A stretch of 64,000 bases of DNA, taken from assembly GCA_938023905.1 (NCBI GenBank), contig CALJCO010000011.1:1-64000 (forward strand), in the 5' to 3' direction. Positions 51,849-60,445 of the stretch are shown here, in pieces; the first letter of the stretch is position 1; the number at the start of each line of letters is the position of its first letter. The translations under genes and the position numbers were made by a program. This DNA is from an uncultured Collinsella sp. (GTDB lineage: Bacteria > Actinomycetota > Coriobacteriia > Coriobacteriales > Coriobacteriaceae). The notes beneath the pieces were generated by a model. It had not been told where the DNA came from, did not search any database, and saw nothing but the letters and a program-made list of their open reading frames with translations.

Positions 51849-52751
51849 ATGACCCTCCAGCAGCTTCGCTTTTTGATCGCCGTGGCAGAGTCCGGTTCGA
51901 TCAACGCCGCAGCTCAGCGCCTCTATACCGCACAGTCCAATATCTCCAACGCCGTCAAAAGCCTGGAACAGGAACTCCATATCGAAATCTTTACGCGCTC
52001 TAGCCGCGGTGTTGCACTCACCAACGACGGCACCGAGCTTTTGGGTTATGCACGCCAGGTCGTAGAGCAGGCCGACATGCTCGAGGCCCGCTACGAGGAC
52101 GGCGGTACACCTCGGGCCCGCCTTGCCATCTCGGCCCAACACTACGCGTTTTCGGTCGAGGCCTTTGTCAACGTAGTCGAGCGCTGCCGCGACAGCAAGT
52201 TCGAGTTCATCATGCGCGAGACCACCACATCGCAGATCATTGATGACGTCCGTGCGTTTCGCAGCGATATCGGCATCCTCTATCTGGACGACTTTAACGC
52301 CCGCGTTCTGCAGAAGGCTTTTGCCGATGCCCGCGCAAGCTTCCACCCCCTATTCGACGCGACGGTCCACGTCTTCATTAGCGAGCGCCACCCGCTCGCC
52401 CGCCGCCCTCAGCTGTCCCTTGCCGACCTCACGCCCTATACGCGCTACAGCTTTGAGCAGGGAACCTCAAACTCCTTCTATTACGCCGAGGAACCTTTTA
52501 GCTATATCCCTTGCGACCGCAACATACGAGTCTCGGACCGCGGAACACTTACTAACTTACTTATCACGTCGAACGGTTACACCCTGTCGACCGGCGTCCT
52601 CTCCAATGAAATGCAATGGGGTATGGCATCGATCCCGTTAGCAGACGCCCCAACGATGCACGTAGGCTATATCATGCACGACGAGCGCAAGCCCTCTCCC
52701 CTCTTGCAGCAATACCTCGATGAGCTCAACCGCATCATCCATGCCAACTAA
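51849..52751 (+). CDS. LysR-family transcriptional regulator
   Basis: The protein of 300 residues has the winged helix MTLQQLRFLIAVAESGSINAAAQRL, TAQSNISNAVKSLEQELHIEIFTRSSRGV and a periplasmic-binding-like effector domain (RARLAISAQHYAFSVEAFVNVV, DIGILYLDDFNARVLQKAF). The effector pocket keeps the CysB-type pattern only loosely. Divergent from metY, it probably regulates sulfur assimilation or methionine synthesis. AAAGGA lies nine bases before ATG at 51849; the ATG at 51843 is an alternative. Confidence 0.88.
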   Translation: MTLQQLRFLIAVAESGSINAAAQRLYTAQSNISNAVKSLEQELHIEIFTRSSRGVALTNDGTELLGYARQVVEQADMLEARYEDGGTPRARLAISAQHYAFSVEAFVNVVERCRDSKFEFIMRETTTSQIIDDVRAFRSDIGILYLDDFNARVLQKAFADARASFHPLFDATVHVFISERHPLARRPQLSLADLTPYTRYSFEQGTSNSFYYAEEPFSYIPCDRNIRVSDRGTLTNLLITSNGYTLSTGVLSNEMQWGMASIPLADAPTMHVGYIMHDERKPSPLLQQYLDELNRIIHAN

Positions 52752-52850
52752 CTGTCGGAAGACGGGGTAGAAATCATAGATTGCTAGCCCCCGGCGGGCA
52801 TGGCGCTACAATGGTCACTCGCACGAAACATACCCAACGAAAGGAACCAT

Positions 52851-53336
52851 GTGAAGGTCATCATCTATACCGACGGCTCGGCCCGATCAAATCCGGGACG
52901 CGGCGGCTACGGCGCCGTGCTCAAATACACCAACCCCGCCGGCAAGACCTTCACCTCCGAGCTTTCGCGCGGTTACGCCAAGACCACCAACAACCGCATG
53001 GAGCTCATGGCCGTTATCGTGGCGCTCGAGGCACTCAACCGCCCCTGCGAGGTCGAAGTCCATTCCGATTCGCAGTACGTCGTCAACGCCTTCAACAAGC
53101 ACTGGATTGACGGATGGAAAAAACGCGGATGGAAAACCGCCAACAAGCAGCCCGTCAAGAACCGCGACCTGTGGGAGCGCCTGCTCGCCGCCAAGAGCAA
53201 GCACAAGGTTGAGTTCATCTGGGTTAAGGGTCACGCCGGTCACGAGCTCAACGAGCGCTGCGATGAGCTCGCCACCACGGCGGCCGACGGCAGCAACCTC
53301 GATATCGACACCGGCTTTAACGAGAGCGACCTGTAA
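52851..53336 (+). CDS. rnhA: Ribonuclease HI
   Basis: The protein of 161 residues has the metal-ligand set Asp8 ([12 protein letters not shown]), Glu51 (NNRMELMA), Asp73 (HSDSQYV) and Asp138 (NERCDELA), with His128 in the catalytic loop. It cleaves RNA in RNA-DNA hybrids. It uses GTG at 52851, five bases after AAAGGA; the longer frame starts at 52800. It precedes the oxidoreductase and acylphosphatase genes on the same strand by short gaps, and may be cotranscribed with them. Confidence 0.93.
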   Translation: MKVIIYTDGSARSNPGRGGYGAVLKYTNPAGKTFTSELSRGYAKTTNNRMELMAVIVALEALNRPCEVEVHSDSQYVVNAFNKHWIDGWKKRGWKTANKQPVKNRDLWERLLAAKSKHKVEFIWVKGHAGHELNERCDELATTAADGSNLDIDTGFNESDL

Positions 53337-53409
53337 TAGCGTTTTCGCGCAGCTTTATATCCCCACGCGCTACACTCATCCTGTAGACCAAACAACGCAA
53401 GGGGGACGT

Positions 53410-54516
53410 ATGCTGCGCATCGCGACCATCGGCACATCCATGATTACCGACGACTTTATCCAGGTCGTCAACGCCAACGACCAAGCCGCGTTTGTGGGCA
53501 CGCTCTCGCGCAATGCAGATCGCGGTGCTGCCTTTACCGCCGAGCGCGGCGGCGAGCGTAACTTCACCGCACTTGACGAGCTTGCGTCCGCCGACGACGT
53601 CGACGCCGTCTACATCGGCAGCCCCAATGCGCTCCACTACGAGCAGGCGCTCGCCTGTATCGCCGGCGGCAAGCACGTCATCGTCGAGAAGCCCTTCTGC
53701 GCAACCGAAGCGCAGGCGCTGGAAGTCTTCCGCGCTGCCGAGGCAGCAGGTGTCGTAGCCCTCGAGGCCATGCGCCCCCTCCACGATCCCGCCTTCCACG
53801 CCATCGAGGACGCCCTGGGCGAGATCGTCCCCATCCGCCGCGCCTCATTGCGCTTTGGCAAATATTCCTCGCGCTACAACGAGATTCTCGCGGGACGCGC
53901 CACCAATATCTTCGACTGCAATATGGCATCGGGTTCCCTCATGGACATTGGTGTCTACACCGTCGAGCCCATGGTCGAGATTTTCGGCATGCCCTCCGGC
54001 CTTACGAGCATGGCTACTCTGCTCGACCCCACCACGCAAGAGCTCACCCATGGCCCCATCGATGGCTGCGGTTCCATCCTCGCCAGCTACGGCGGTGGCC
54101 GTATCTCCGTCGAGCTCGCGCACTCCAAAATTACGAATGACCTACTGCCCTCGCAGATCGAAGGCGAGCGTGGCACTATCCAGATCGACCATCTGTCCAC
54201 GCCCCGCAACGTCCGCATCGACTATCGCGGCGACGTCGTACGCGGCTCGGCGACCGAGGCGCCGCGCGAACAGAGCGACAACGGCCGCGTGCTCGACCTG
54301 CCCAAATCGAGCAACACCATGGAATACGAACTCGCAGACTTTATCACCGCCATCGGCGGCATCGATAACGTCAAGGAAGAGATTTGGGAGACCCCGGCGG
54401 GACGTCACGAGCTTGGCCACTACCGCGATGTCACGCTCGTCTCACTGCGCATCATGGATGCCGTGCGTCAGCAGGCGGGTATCGCCTTCCCCGCTGACTC
54501 TAACAAGCAGGCATAG
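53410..54516 (+). CDS. Gfo/Idh/MocA family oxidoreductase
   Basis: The protein of 368 residues has the NAD motif RIATIGTSMITDDFIQVVNAND, YIGSPNALHYEQALACIAGGKHVIVEKPF (EKP Lys) and MASGSLMDIGVYTVEPMVEIFG. It resembles the paralogue at 44401 but is about 30 residues longer. The substrate is unknown; many members oxidise inositols or amino sugars. ATG at 53410 follows GGGGGAC. Acylphosphatase follows after two bases. Confidence 0.87.
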   Translation: MLRIATIGTSMITDDFIQVVNANDQAAFVGTLSRNADRGAAFTAERGGERNFTALDELASADDVDAVYIGSPNALHYEQALACIAGGKHVIVEKPFCATEAQALEVFRAAEAAGVVALEAMRPLHDPAFHAIEDALGEIVPIRRASLRFGKYSSRYNEILAGRATNIFDCNMASGSLMDIGVYTVEPMVEIFGMPSGLTSMATLLDPTTQELTHGPIDGCGSILASYGGGRISVELAHSKITNDLLPSQIEGERGTIQIDHLSTPRNVRIDYRGDVVRGSATEAPREQSDNGRVLDLPKSSNTMEYELADFITAIGGIDNVKEEIWETPAGRHELGHYRDVTLVSLRIMDAVRQQAGIAFPADSNKQA

Positions 54517-54518
54517 CG

Positions 54519-54929
54519 ATGGGTTTTTTCGACAAGCTTTTCTCGGGCGTCACCGGCGGCAGCCGCGAACCCCAAAAGCCCTCTGGCGTCGAGCTTGAGC
54601 TGCGCCGTAGGCTCACCGTGCTCGCAAGCGACGAGGCCACTCAAGACGCCCCGCAGCGCTATTTCCTGCGGTGGGAGGGACAGGTCCAGGGCGTCGGTTT
54701 CCGCTTCACCAACACCAACCTCGCGCAGGCACGCGCACTCACCGGCTGGGTGCGTAACATGGAAGACGGCTCAGTCGAGATGGAGATACAGGGAGCTCCG
54801 GCAAGCATCCTATCTCATCTCGAGGCGCTTCATGCCTCCTACGAGCGCATGGGAACGCGTTTTCGCCTCGTAGACGCCCAGGTCCGAACCCCACTTGCCA
54901 ATGAAGACGGTTTCAGTCCTCATTATTAG
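54519..54929 (+). CDS. acyP: Acylphosphatase with N-terminal extension
   Basis: The protein of 136 residues carries the acylphosphatase core from residue about 48 onward: FLRWEGQVQGVGFRFTNTNL (catalytic Arg62) and GWVRNMEDGSVEMEIQG (Asn80). Typical enzymes have 90-100 residues; about 45 extra residues at the N-terminus here include MGFFDKLFSGVTGGS and are of unknown role. It hydrolyses acyl phosphates such as acetyl or carbamoyl phosphate. It starts two bases after the oxidoreductase stop. Confidence 0.88.
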   Translation: MGFFDKLFSGVTGGSREPQKPSGVELELRRRLTVLASDEATQDAPQRYFLRWEGQVQGVGFRFTNTNLAQARALTGWVRNMEDGSVEMEIQGAPASILSHLEALHASYERMGTRFRLVDAQVRTPLANEDGFSPHY

Positions 54930-54990
54930 TATTGTGTGCTAAATACGGTATCATTTACCTACGACCGTTAATAGAAAAGAGGCGAGGCGC

Positions 54991-55371
54991 ATGGCGGTGC
55001 AAAGAAGGAATACCAGGCAGCGAAAGCTGGTTCTTGACGCCGTGCGCCAAAGCTATAACCATCCCACCGCCGACGAAATCTACAACGTCGTGCGGACGCA
55101 GGATGACAAAATCAGCCGCGGTACGGTCTACCGCAATCTCAATCTCTTGGCCGACGCCGGCGAGATCCTCTCCATCAAGACGCCGGGCGGCAGCCGCTTC
55201 GATCGCACCATCGAGCCGCATGCGCATATCATCTGCACCTCGTGCAGCCGCGTCATCGACGTACCGCTCCCCTTCGATGCCCAGCTCGACGCCAAGGCGT
55301 CCGAGCAAATCGGCTGGCACGTCACGTCGCACTACACCATCTTCGAGGGTCTCTGCCCCGACTGCCGGTAG
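54991..55371 (+). CDS. Fur-family transcriptional regulator (PerR/Fur-like)
   Basis: The protein of 126 residues has the winged helix (RKLVLDAVRQSYNHPTADEIYNVVRTQDDKISRGTVYRNLNLLADAGEI), a regulatory metal site and the CxxC motifs CTSC and CPDC for structural zinc. The spacing IEPHAHIICTSC matches the PerR/Fur/Zur group. Which metal it senses cannot be read. It starts at ATG 54991 behind GAGGCGAG. It is followed by a long inverted repeat shared with the convergent HAD gene. Confidence 0.9.
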   Translation: MAVQRRNTRQRKLVLDAVRQSYNHPTADEIYNVVRTQDDKISRGTVYRNLNLLADAGEILSIKTPGGSRFDRTIEPHAHIICTSCSRVIDVPLPFDAQLDAKASEQIGWHVTSHYTIFEGLCPDCR

Positions 55372-55452
55372 ATGTTTGGGACATGCCTTAAAATCCACCT
55401 TTCCGCACTTTGCAGCAAAAAGTAGATTTCTAGACACGTCCCAGATATCTAC
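55368..55452. repeat. Long inverted repeat spanning the stops of convergent genes
   Basis: Arms 55368-55398 and 55422-55452 are complementary at about 24 of 31 positions, with the sequence GTAGATNTYTGGGACRTG in both. The stop codons TAG of the Fur-family gene and the HAD gene lie inside opposite arms. No U-tract is present, so it may be a bidirectional stabiliser or a mobile-type repeat. Confidence 0.6.
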
Positions 55453-56246
55453 TCGGCGAGCAGACGACGTAGCTCTTCTTCGACCGTGCGCACGTAGCGG
55501 ACGCGGTCGTTGATGCCGCGCATGGTGGGGTTGCAGCTCTCCATCAGATAGGGATGGCCCACGGCGTTGAGCATGTCGCGATCGTTCTCATTGTCGCCAA
55601 ACGCCATCATCTCATCGGGCGAAATCCCCAGGGCACGACCGTAATCGGCAAGCGCGGAGCCCTTGCCCGAACCGAAACCGATAAAGTCCGTCCATTCGGT
55701 TCCCGACGTCATCACATCGACACGGTCGCTAAAGAGGCGCTCGAAATACTCCAGGGCCGCCGGCTGCTCCACCTCGGGCGTCTGGAAGGCAATCTTAATG
55801 ACGTCCTCGTCGATGTCCTCGGGACGATCGACCACCGCCACATCGCAGTGGACCTCATAGCGCAAATGGTCGACGAACGCATCGTTGCCGCTCATGGTGT
55901 AGAGGTGCCCCTCACACGAAAGGGTCACGTCGGCATGGGGATACGCAACCACGGCATTCGCGATATCCATAGCAAGGCTACGCTCCATGGAACGCTTGAC
56001 AACGGCACGCCCCTCGCTCATCACCAGGGCTCCGTTTTCGCATACATAGGCGAGCTCATCGGCCACCGGGGCAAACAGGTAGCGCAAGCTCGCATATTGA
56101 CGGCCGCTCGCCGGCATAAACACGATACCGCGACGATGCAGCTCATCGATAAGCTCAAAGGCCTCGGAACGCGGCTCGCGCTCCCCCGGATGCAGCAACG
56201 TGCCGTCCAAATCGCATGCAATCAGCTTGATTCCCTCAAGACCCAT
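55449..56246 (-). CDS. HAD-IIB phosphatase (Cof-type)
   Basis: The protein of 265 residues has motif I ACDLDGTLLHPG, motif II FMPASGRQYASLRYLF and motif IV AFGDNENDRDMLNAVGHPYLM. It belongs to the Cof/YidA-like group. Start: ATG at 56246 behind GGGGGAAAG; the frame reaches 56306. No metabolic partner lies nearby. It ends convergently with the Fur-family gene in the repeat at 55368-55452. Confidence 0.87.
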   Translation of the reverse strand: MGLEGIKLIACDLDGTLLHPGEREPRSEAFELIDELHRRGIVFMPASGRQYASLRYLFAPVADELAYVCENGALVMSEGRAVVKRSMERSLAMDIANAVVAYPHADVTLSCEGHLYTMSGNDAFVDHLRYEVHCDVAVVDRPEDIDEDVIKIAFQTPEVEQPAALEYFERLFSDRVDVMTSGTEWTDFIGFGSGKGSALADYGRALGISPDEMMAFGDNENDRDMLNAVGHPYLMESCNPTMRGINDRVRYVRTVEEELRRLLAE

Positions 56247-56275
56247 ATGCTTTCCCCCAAAGCACCTCATCAACA

Positions 56276-56318
56276 GTAAGACGGACTTTGAATAGTTGCC
56301 TCTCAAAGTCCGTCTTAC
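56276..56318 (-). terminator. Perfect 16-bp hairpin after the UreE-like gene
   Basis: GTAAGACGGACTTTGA (56276-56291) pairs exactly with TCAAAGTCCGTCTTAC (56303-56318). The T-tract after it is short (TTAC), so termination is likely but not certain. Confidence 0.6.
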
Positions 56319-56329
56319 TCATACGCACG

Positions 56330-56908
56330 TTAACCGCGCGCCTTCTTTACGATCGTAAAGTCGGGAGCCATACTCACGACGACATCCGCCGCGCTCGATG
56401 CAAAGCGTCGGCTGGCATCGAGCGCGCGTGTGACCACCGAGAGCCGAACACCCTCGACACCCCGGAGTATGCGGCCCAAAACAGGCTGCACCGGCGTATA
56501 CATGCGCACGGTATGCTCGTCCGAGTCGCCTCGGAAGAGCGGCGCATGCATGTTGCCAATCTCCCAGCACGCATGCGCGAGTGCAATCGGATCCATGCGG
56601 TCGACTTCGACCAAATAAACCTCGGCGCTGCGCAGGCGCACGACAACCGCCACGGGCACCACGCCCGAACGGTCAATGGCGAGCACGTCGCCATCGGCAA
56701 GACGACCGCCGTCGGCAGTATCCAGCCGAACACCGATCGTGCGCCCCAGCTCCGTTACGCCCGCAAATGTGCGGGCATCGGCCTGGTCCCAATCGAGCAA
56801 TAGCTCGTCAACTTCAAAGACGCCGCCCAACTTCCGGCGAAGCAGGAGTTCATAGGACGGATCGTTGAGATTTCCCAAGCATGTCGTCGAAACCAAGCGT
56901 TCAGGCAT
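56330..56908 (-). CDS. UreE-like nickel metallochaperone family protein
   Basis: The protein of 192 residues resembles the urease accessory protein UreE: GRTIGVRLDTADGGRLADGDVLA, VVPVAVVVRLRSAEVYLVEV and the signature DPIALAHACWEIGNMHAPLF with His121 (the conserved nickel ligand). No urease genes lie in the window, and the usual C-terminal His-rich tail is absent. It is three bases downstream of an FKBP-type isomerase gene. A role in nickel delivery to another enzyme is plausible but unproven. Confidence 0.7.
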   Translation of the reverse strand: MPERLVSTTCLGNLNDPSYELLLRRKLGGVFEVDELLLDWDQADARTFAGVTELGRTIGVRLDTADGGRLADGDVLAIDRSGVVPVAVVVRLRSAEVYLVEVDRMDPIALAHACWEIGNMHAPLFRGDSDEHTVRMYTPVQPVLGRILRGVEGVRLSVVTRALDASRRFASSAADVVVSMAPDFTIVKKARG

Positions 56909-56911
56909 ACT

Positions 56912-57340
56912 CTAGCCCTCGACCTCGACGAGCTCGATATCAAAGTTGAGGTCCTTGCCGGCCAACTCGTGGTTGGCGTCGAGCGTCACGGCCTCGGGCG
57001 TCACGTCGATGACAACGGCGGGGACGGGCATGCCGCTCGGCGTGGACAGGAAAAGCTTCATGCCCTTCTCGATCTGCTCGATGTTGGGAACCTGTTCGGC
57101 CGGGAAGGTCAGGACCATCTCGGGATTGTGCTCGCCGTAGGCATCGGCAGCAGGAATGTGCACGGTCTTCTTCTCGCCCACCTGCATGTCGACAACAGCG
57201 GCGTCGAAGCCCTTGATCATCTGACCGGCGCCGCAGGTGAACTCCAGCGGCTCGCCGCGATCGTAGGAGCTATCGAACTGCGTGCCGTCGTCGAGCGTGC
57301 CGCGATAATGGGTCTTGACCTTCTTGCCCTGGTTGGACAT
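56912..57340 (-). CDS. FKBP-type peptidyl-prolyl isomerase (SlyD-like)
   Basis: The protein of 142 residues begins KVKTHYRGTLDDGTQFDSS and has GEPLEFTCGAGQMIKGFDAAVVDMQVGEKKTVHIPAADAYGEHNPEM, with an inserted IF-like flap, typical of SlyD. SlyD folds proteins and, with its metal-binding tail, supplies nickel to hydrogenase; here the His-rich tail is absent. It starts at ATG 57340 behind GGAGG. Its neighbour is the UreE-like gene, three bases downstream, which supports a shared metal role. Confidence 0.88.
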   Translation of the reverse strand: MSNQGKKVKTHYRGTLDDGTQFDSSYDRGEPLEFTCGAGQMIKGFDAAVVDMQVGEKKTVHIPAADAYGEHNPEMVLTFPAEQVPNIEQIEKGMKLFLSTPSGMPVPAVVIDVTPEAVTLDANHELAGKDLNFDIELVEVEG

Positions 57341-57460
57341 GGTAACCTCCGTAATAAGGGCGGCGCACAACGCGGGCCGCCATGAACATATGGCGCTAAC
57401 TATACCCTAGTCATACAATTCAATGACAGTTTGCAAAGAAACGCTGCATCCGGAGGAACC

Positions 57461-58474
57461 ATGGCATATCCCGTATTTGACCTACATTGCGACACCGCCG
57501 ACCGCATCGGCTGGGCCACGCTAGATCTCGACCTGCGCTTTACCGCCGGCACCGACGGTTATTTCCCCGGCGACGAAACGCATCCGCAAGATTTCGACCT
57601 CATCGAGGGCAACGCCTGCGCCATCTCGCTCGCAAAGATCGGCAACACGCCGTGGGCACAGTGCTTCGCCACGTTTGTCCCCGACGAGATTCCCACCGCC
57701 CACGCCGCGCGCTTCCAGGCGCAAATCATGGCGCATATGAGCGGCCAGGCAATGCTCAACCACGACCGCATGGTCAACGTACGCAGCGCCGCAGACATTC
57801 GCCCCGCGCTCAAGGACGGTAAGGTCGCTTGCATCCACACCATCGAAAACGCCACGTTCTTTGCCGAGGACCCCGCGCTGATCGAGGTGCTCAAGAGCTT
57901 GGGCGTGCTTATATCGTCACTCAGCTGGAACGCGCAGGGGCCGCTCGCGAGCGGGCACGATACCCACGCCGGCCTCACCGCCGCCGGCATCGAGGCGCTT
58001 ACGCAGATGGAGCACGCCGGCATGGTACTCGACGTCTCCCACCTCAACGATGAGTGCTTCGACGAGGTTGTCGCCCACGCCACGCGCCCCTTCGTCGCCA
58101 GTCACTCCAACTCCCGCGCGGTTTGCGGCGTCAAGCGCAACCTCACCGACGACCAATTCCGCACCATTCGCGACATGGGCGGCATCGTCGGCCTCAACTA
58201 CTGCAGCGAGTTCCTATCCAACGAAGCAACTGACGAGACCGCCGCAGATGTCACCTTCGACCAGCTGGCAGCCCATATCGAACACTGGCTCGACCTGGGC
58301 GGCGAGGACGTCATCGCGCTCGGCGGCGACTGGGACGGCGCCACGGTGCCCGCTTTCCTCTCCGATGCCAGCAAGATGCCCGAGTTCCAGAACATGCTCT
58401 CCAAGCATTTTGGCAAGACCGTGATGCAAAAGCTCTGCAGCGACAACGCGCTTGCCTTCTTTGAGCGTTATTAA
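57461..58474 (+). CDS. Membrane dipeptidase (peptidase family M19)
   Basis: The protein of 337 residues has DLHCDTADRIG (HxD zinc ligands), HTIENATF, HAGMVLDVSHLND and the late HS-region ASHSNSRAVCGVKRNL and GGDWDGA. These are the marks of the M19 renal dipeptidase family, di-zinc enzymes that cut dipeptides. ATG at 57461 follows GGAGG. The gene stands between convergent small units, with a GC hairpin behind it (58489-58532). Confidence 0.9.
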   Translation: MAYPVFDLHCDTADRIGWATLDLDLRFTAGTDGYFPGDETHPQDFDLIEGNACAISLAKIGNTPWAQCFATFVPDEIPTAHAARFQAQIMAHMSGQAMLNHDRMVNVRSAADIRPALKDGKVACIHTIENATFFAEDPALIEVLKSLGVLISSLSWNAQGPLASGHDTHAGLTAAGIEALTQMEHAGMVLDVSHLNDECFDEVVAHATRPFVASHSNSRAVCGVKRNLTDDQFRTIRDMGGIVGLNYCSEFLSNEATDETAADVTFDQLAAHIEHWLDLGGEDVIALGGDWDGATVPAFLSDASKMPEFQNMLSKHFGKTVMQKLCSDNALAFFERY

Positions 58475-58488
58475 TTTCACATCCCTTG

Positions 58489-58532
58489 AACGGGCCGGCA
58501 TACCGGACGGGTCGCCATACCGGCCCGCCCCC
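58489..58532 (+). repeat. GC-rich inverted repeat behind the dipeptidase gene
   Basis: CGGGCCGGCAT (58490-58500) pairs with ATACCGGCCCG (58519-58529). No T-run follows, so it may reduce read-through into the downstream gene rather than end transcription. Confidence 0.45.
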
Positions 58533-58549
58533 AATCTGAAGGACCACTT

Positions 58550-59326
58550 TTGACGCAGCAGTTTACGATTTCCGTATCCCGACCGGATGGGACGCCCATC
58601 CCCGTCGTCGTTACCAAAAAGCGCGTCAAGAACTTCAACCTACGCGTCACATCGAGCGGCGAGGTCCACGCCAGCGCACCGCTCGGCGCCAGCCGCGAGC
58701 GTATCGAAGCGTTTGTGAAGCGCAACAGCGCCTGGATTATCAGCCGACTTGCCCAACGCGAGCAACGTCAGGCGACGACGCGAGAGCCGCTCAGTCCCTC
58801 GTCCATCATTGCGCTTTGGGGCAAACCCATCACCGTTCAGGATGCACTCGACCACAACTTTGAGCCCCCCGCACCGCGGCCCAAACAAGCCACGTTCGCA
58901 AGCTTTATGGGTACCGACGAGCCAAATGGGTGCACGCAGGCAAAGCAGCGCACAGCCCTCGACGGCCTAACGCCCAAAGAACTCCAGACCCACATCGACC
59001 AGCTCTATACGTCCGAAGTCACATCGGCGCTGCATGATATGGTGCACGCGTACGAAATCGCAATGGGCGTCACCGTGGCCCGCGTCTCCGTGCGCAGCAT
59101 GAAAACGCGCTGGGGATCATGCACGCCCAAGACCGGCGCCATTCGCATCGCACGCGAACTTGCCGCCTATCCCATCGAATGCCTCGACATGGTTGTCGCC
59201 CACGAGCTCGTCCACTTGCTCGAGCCAAGCCACAATCAGCGATTCCACGCCCTGCTCGACACGTACTGTCCCAACAATAAAGCTCTGTCGCAGCGGCTCA
59301 AGCAGCCACCCCTCAACAAGCTCTAG
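58550..59326 (+). CDS. YgjP-like (SprT/DUF45) metallopeptidase
   Basis: The protein of 258 residues has the zincin motif AHELVHLLEPSHNQRF (His218, Glu219, His222, His228) with upstream MKTRWGSCTPK. This is the YgjP-like metallopeptidase family (SprT fold). Its function is unknown; these proteins are often linked to restriction systems, but no such genes are here. TTG at 58550 follows AAGGA six bases upstream. It lies at the 3' end of the plus-strand unit. Confidence 0.85.
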   Translation: MTQQFTISVSRPDGTPIPVVVTKKRVKNFNLRVTSSGEVHASAPLGASRERIEAFVKRNSAWIISRLAQREQRQATTREPLSPSSIIALWGKPITVQDALDHNFEPPAPRPKQATFASFMGTDEPNGCTQAKQRTALDGLTPKELQTHIDQLYTSEVTSALHDMVHAYEIAMGVTVARVSVRSMKTRWGSCTPKTGAIRIARELAAYPIECLDMVVAHELVHLLEPSHNQRFHALLDTYCPNNKALSQRLKQPPLNKL

Positions 59327-59332
59327 CGTCGA

Positions 59333-59818
59333 CTAGCGCACGCGCTCGATCTCGACGCCGCAGCTTGCCAGAGGCAGGCCAACAGGAGCCCACGGCTTAT
59401 CGAGCTTTATGCGCACACCAAGCAGCGAGGGATAACGGCGCAGCAGCATCTGGGCTGTCCCCTCGGCTGCCGCCTCGATGAGCTTAAACGTATGCTCGCG
59501 CAGATAGCCATCGACATCGTGGCACACCGAGCCGTAGTCAATCGAGGCATCCAGGTTATCGTGCTCCCCCGCCGCGCGCAGGTCGGCATAGAGCACCAGA
59601 GAAACGATGAACTTCTGACCCAGCGCATTCTCCTCGGGATACACGCCATGGTTGGCAAAAACCTCAAGGCCGTCAATGACAATGCGATCGGCATGGCGCA
59701 GATCGTCATAGCTCACGTGAGGCACCGCCGTTGCGGTGGATATTTCGCCCCTTCCACGGCGGGCGAGCTCAGCACCTTCAGTCTTGATTGCATTCTCGGG
59801 CAGTTTCTTGTTACTCAA
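59333..59818 (-). CDS. folB: Dihydroneopterin aldolase
   Basis: The protein of 161 residues carries the FolB core IVIDGLEVFANHGVYPEENALGQKF, SIDYGSVCHDVDGYL, LIEAAAEGTAQMLL and VRIKLDKPWAPVGLPLASCGVEIER. It converts dihydroneopterin to hydroxymethyl-dihydropterin in folate biosynthesis. An N-terminal extension of about 40 residues is unusual. The start is TTG at 59818 behind GGAG. It is the last gene of the folE-HD-folB run, with 43 bases to the HD gene. Confidence 0.88.
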   Translation of the reverse strand: MSNKKLPENAIKTEGAELARRGRGEISTATAVPHVSYDDLRHADRIVIDGLEVFANHGVYPEENALGQKFIVSLVLYADLRAAGEHDNLDASIDYGSVCHDVDGYLREHTFKLIEAAAEGTAQMLLRRYPSLLGVRIKLDKPWAPVGLPLASCGVEIERVR

Positions 59819-59861
59819 CGCGATCGTCTCCTTCGTTTAGAACCCCGACCGCGCAAACTAA

Positions 59862-60443
59862 CTACACGCGAATCGACAGGTTCTTTTTATCATCGCTCCA
59901 GTTGCAAGCGTTGCGCGCGGGGCATGCAAAGCAGGCACGCGACGCTTTGTCGGCTGCATAGAGCAGACGCTCAAGCGGTTGGCTGTTCACGCGCAGCTTT
60001 CGATGGCCCAGAATGGCCGTCTTAATGGCTGCGGCATCGGCCGGCTCAAACGCCACGTCATCGGGCATGCCGCCGAGAATCGCATCAGCGACGCGTTCGC
60101 TTGCAACATCATGGGATATACCCGATTCATACTGTTCATCTTTGCCGATATCGTGAAGAAGTGCCGTGGCGTAGATGACCTCGCGGTCAAATTCGAGCTG
60201 CTCCTCGAGATTCTTGATCCACATAATGCGAGCGACATCGAGCAGATGGTCAATACCGTGGCGGCAGAAGATGCGCCCCGATTCCAACTGTACGATGTTG
60301 CCCAGGTGCCGCCGGAACAGCCCGTTGGCACAAATGTAATCAATGCGAGGCATGGCACCAAAGGGGGCCAGGCCCGAAGCCATAAAGCCGCGGCGCGACG
60401 TCCCCTCATCGGTCTTCGATGTAAAGTCGTTGACGACTCTCAT
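59862..60443 (-). CDS. HD-domain phosphohydrolase with C-terminal Cys motif
   Basis: The protein of 193 residues has an HD domain: HGIDHLLDVARI, ALLHDIGKDEQYE, HDVASERV and HRKL. The C-terminus ends with CFACPARNACNW, a cluster of Cys residues that could bind iron or zinc. HD proteins are phosphohydrolases for nucleotides. It lies between folE and folB, with only two bases to folE, so it may act on dihydroneopterin triphosphate, a missing phosphatase step of the pathway (inference). Confidence 0.78.
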   Translation of the reverse strand: MRVVNDFTSKTDEGTSRRGFMASGLAPFGAMPRIDYICANGLFRRHLGNIVQLESGRIFCRHGIDHLLDVARIMWIKNLEEQLEFDREVIYATALLHDIGKDEQYESGISHDVASERVADAILGGMPDDVAFEPADAAAIKTAILGHRKLRVNSQPLERLLYAADKASRACFACPARNACNWSDDKKNLSIRV

Positions 60444-60445
60444 GG

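Noticed and set aside
54930..54990. Fur/PerR box in the promoter of the Fur-family gene
   Set aside because: The sequence around TATTGTGTGCTAAATAC has no good inverted match to Fur or PerR consensus, so autoregulation cannot be claimed.
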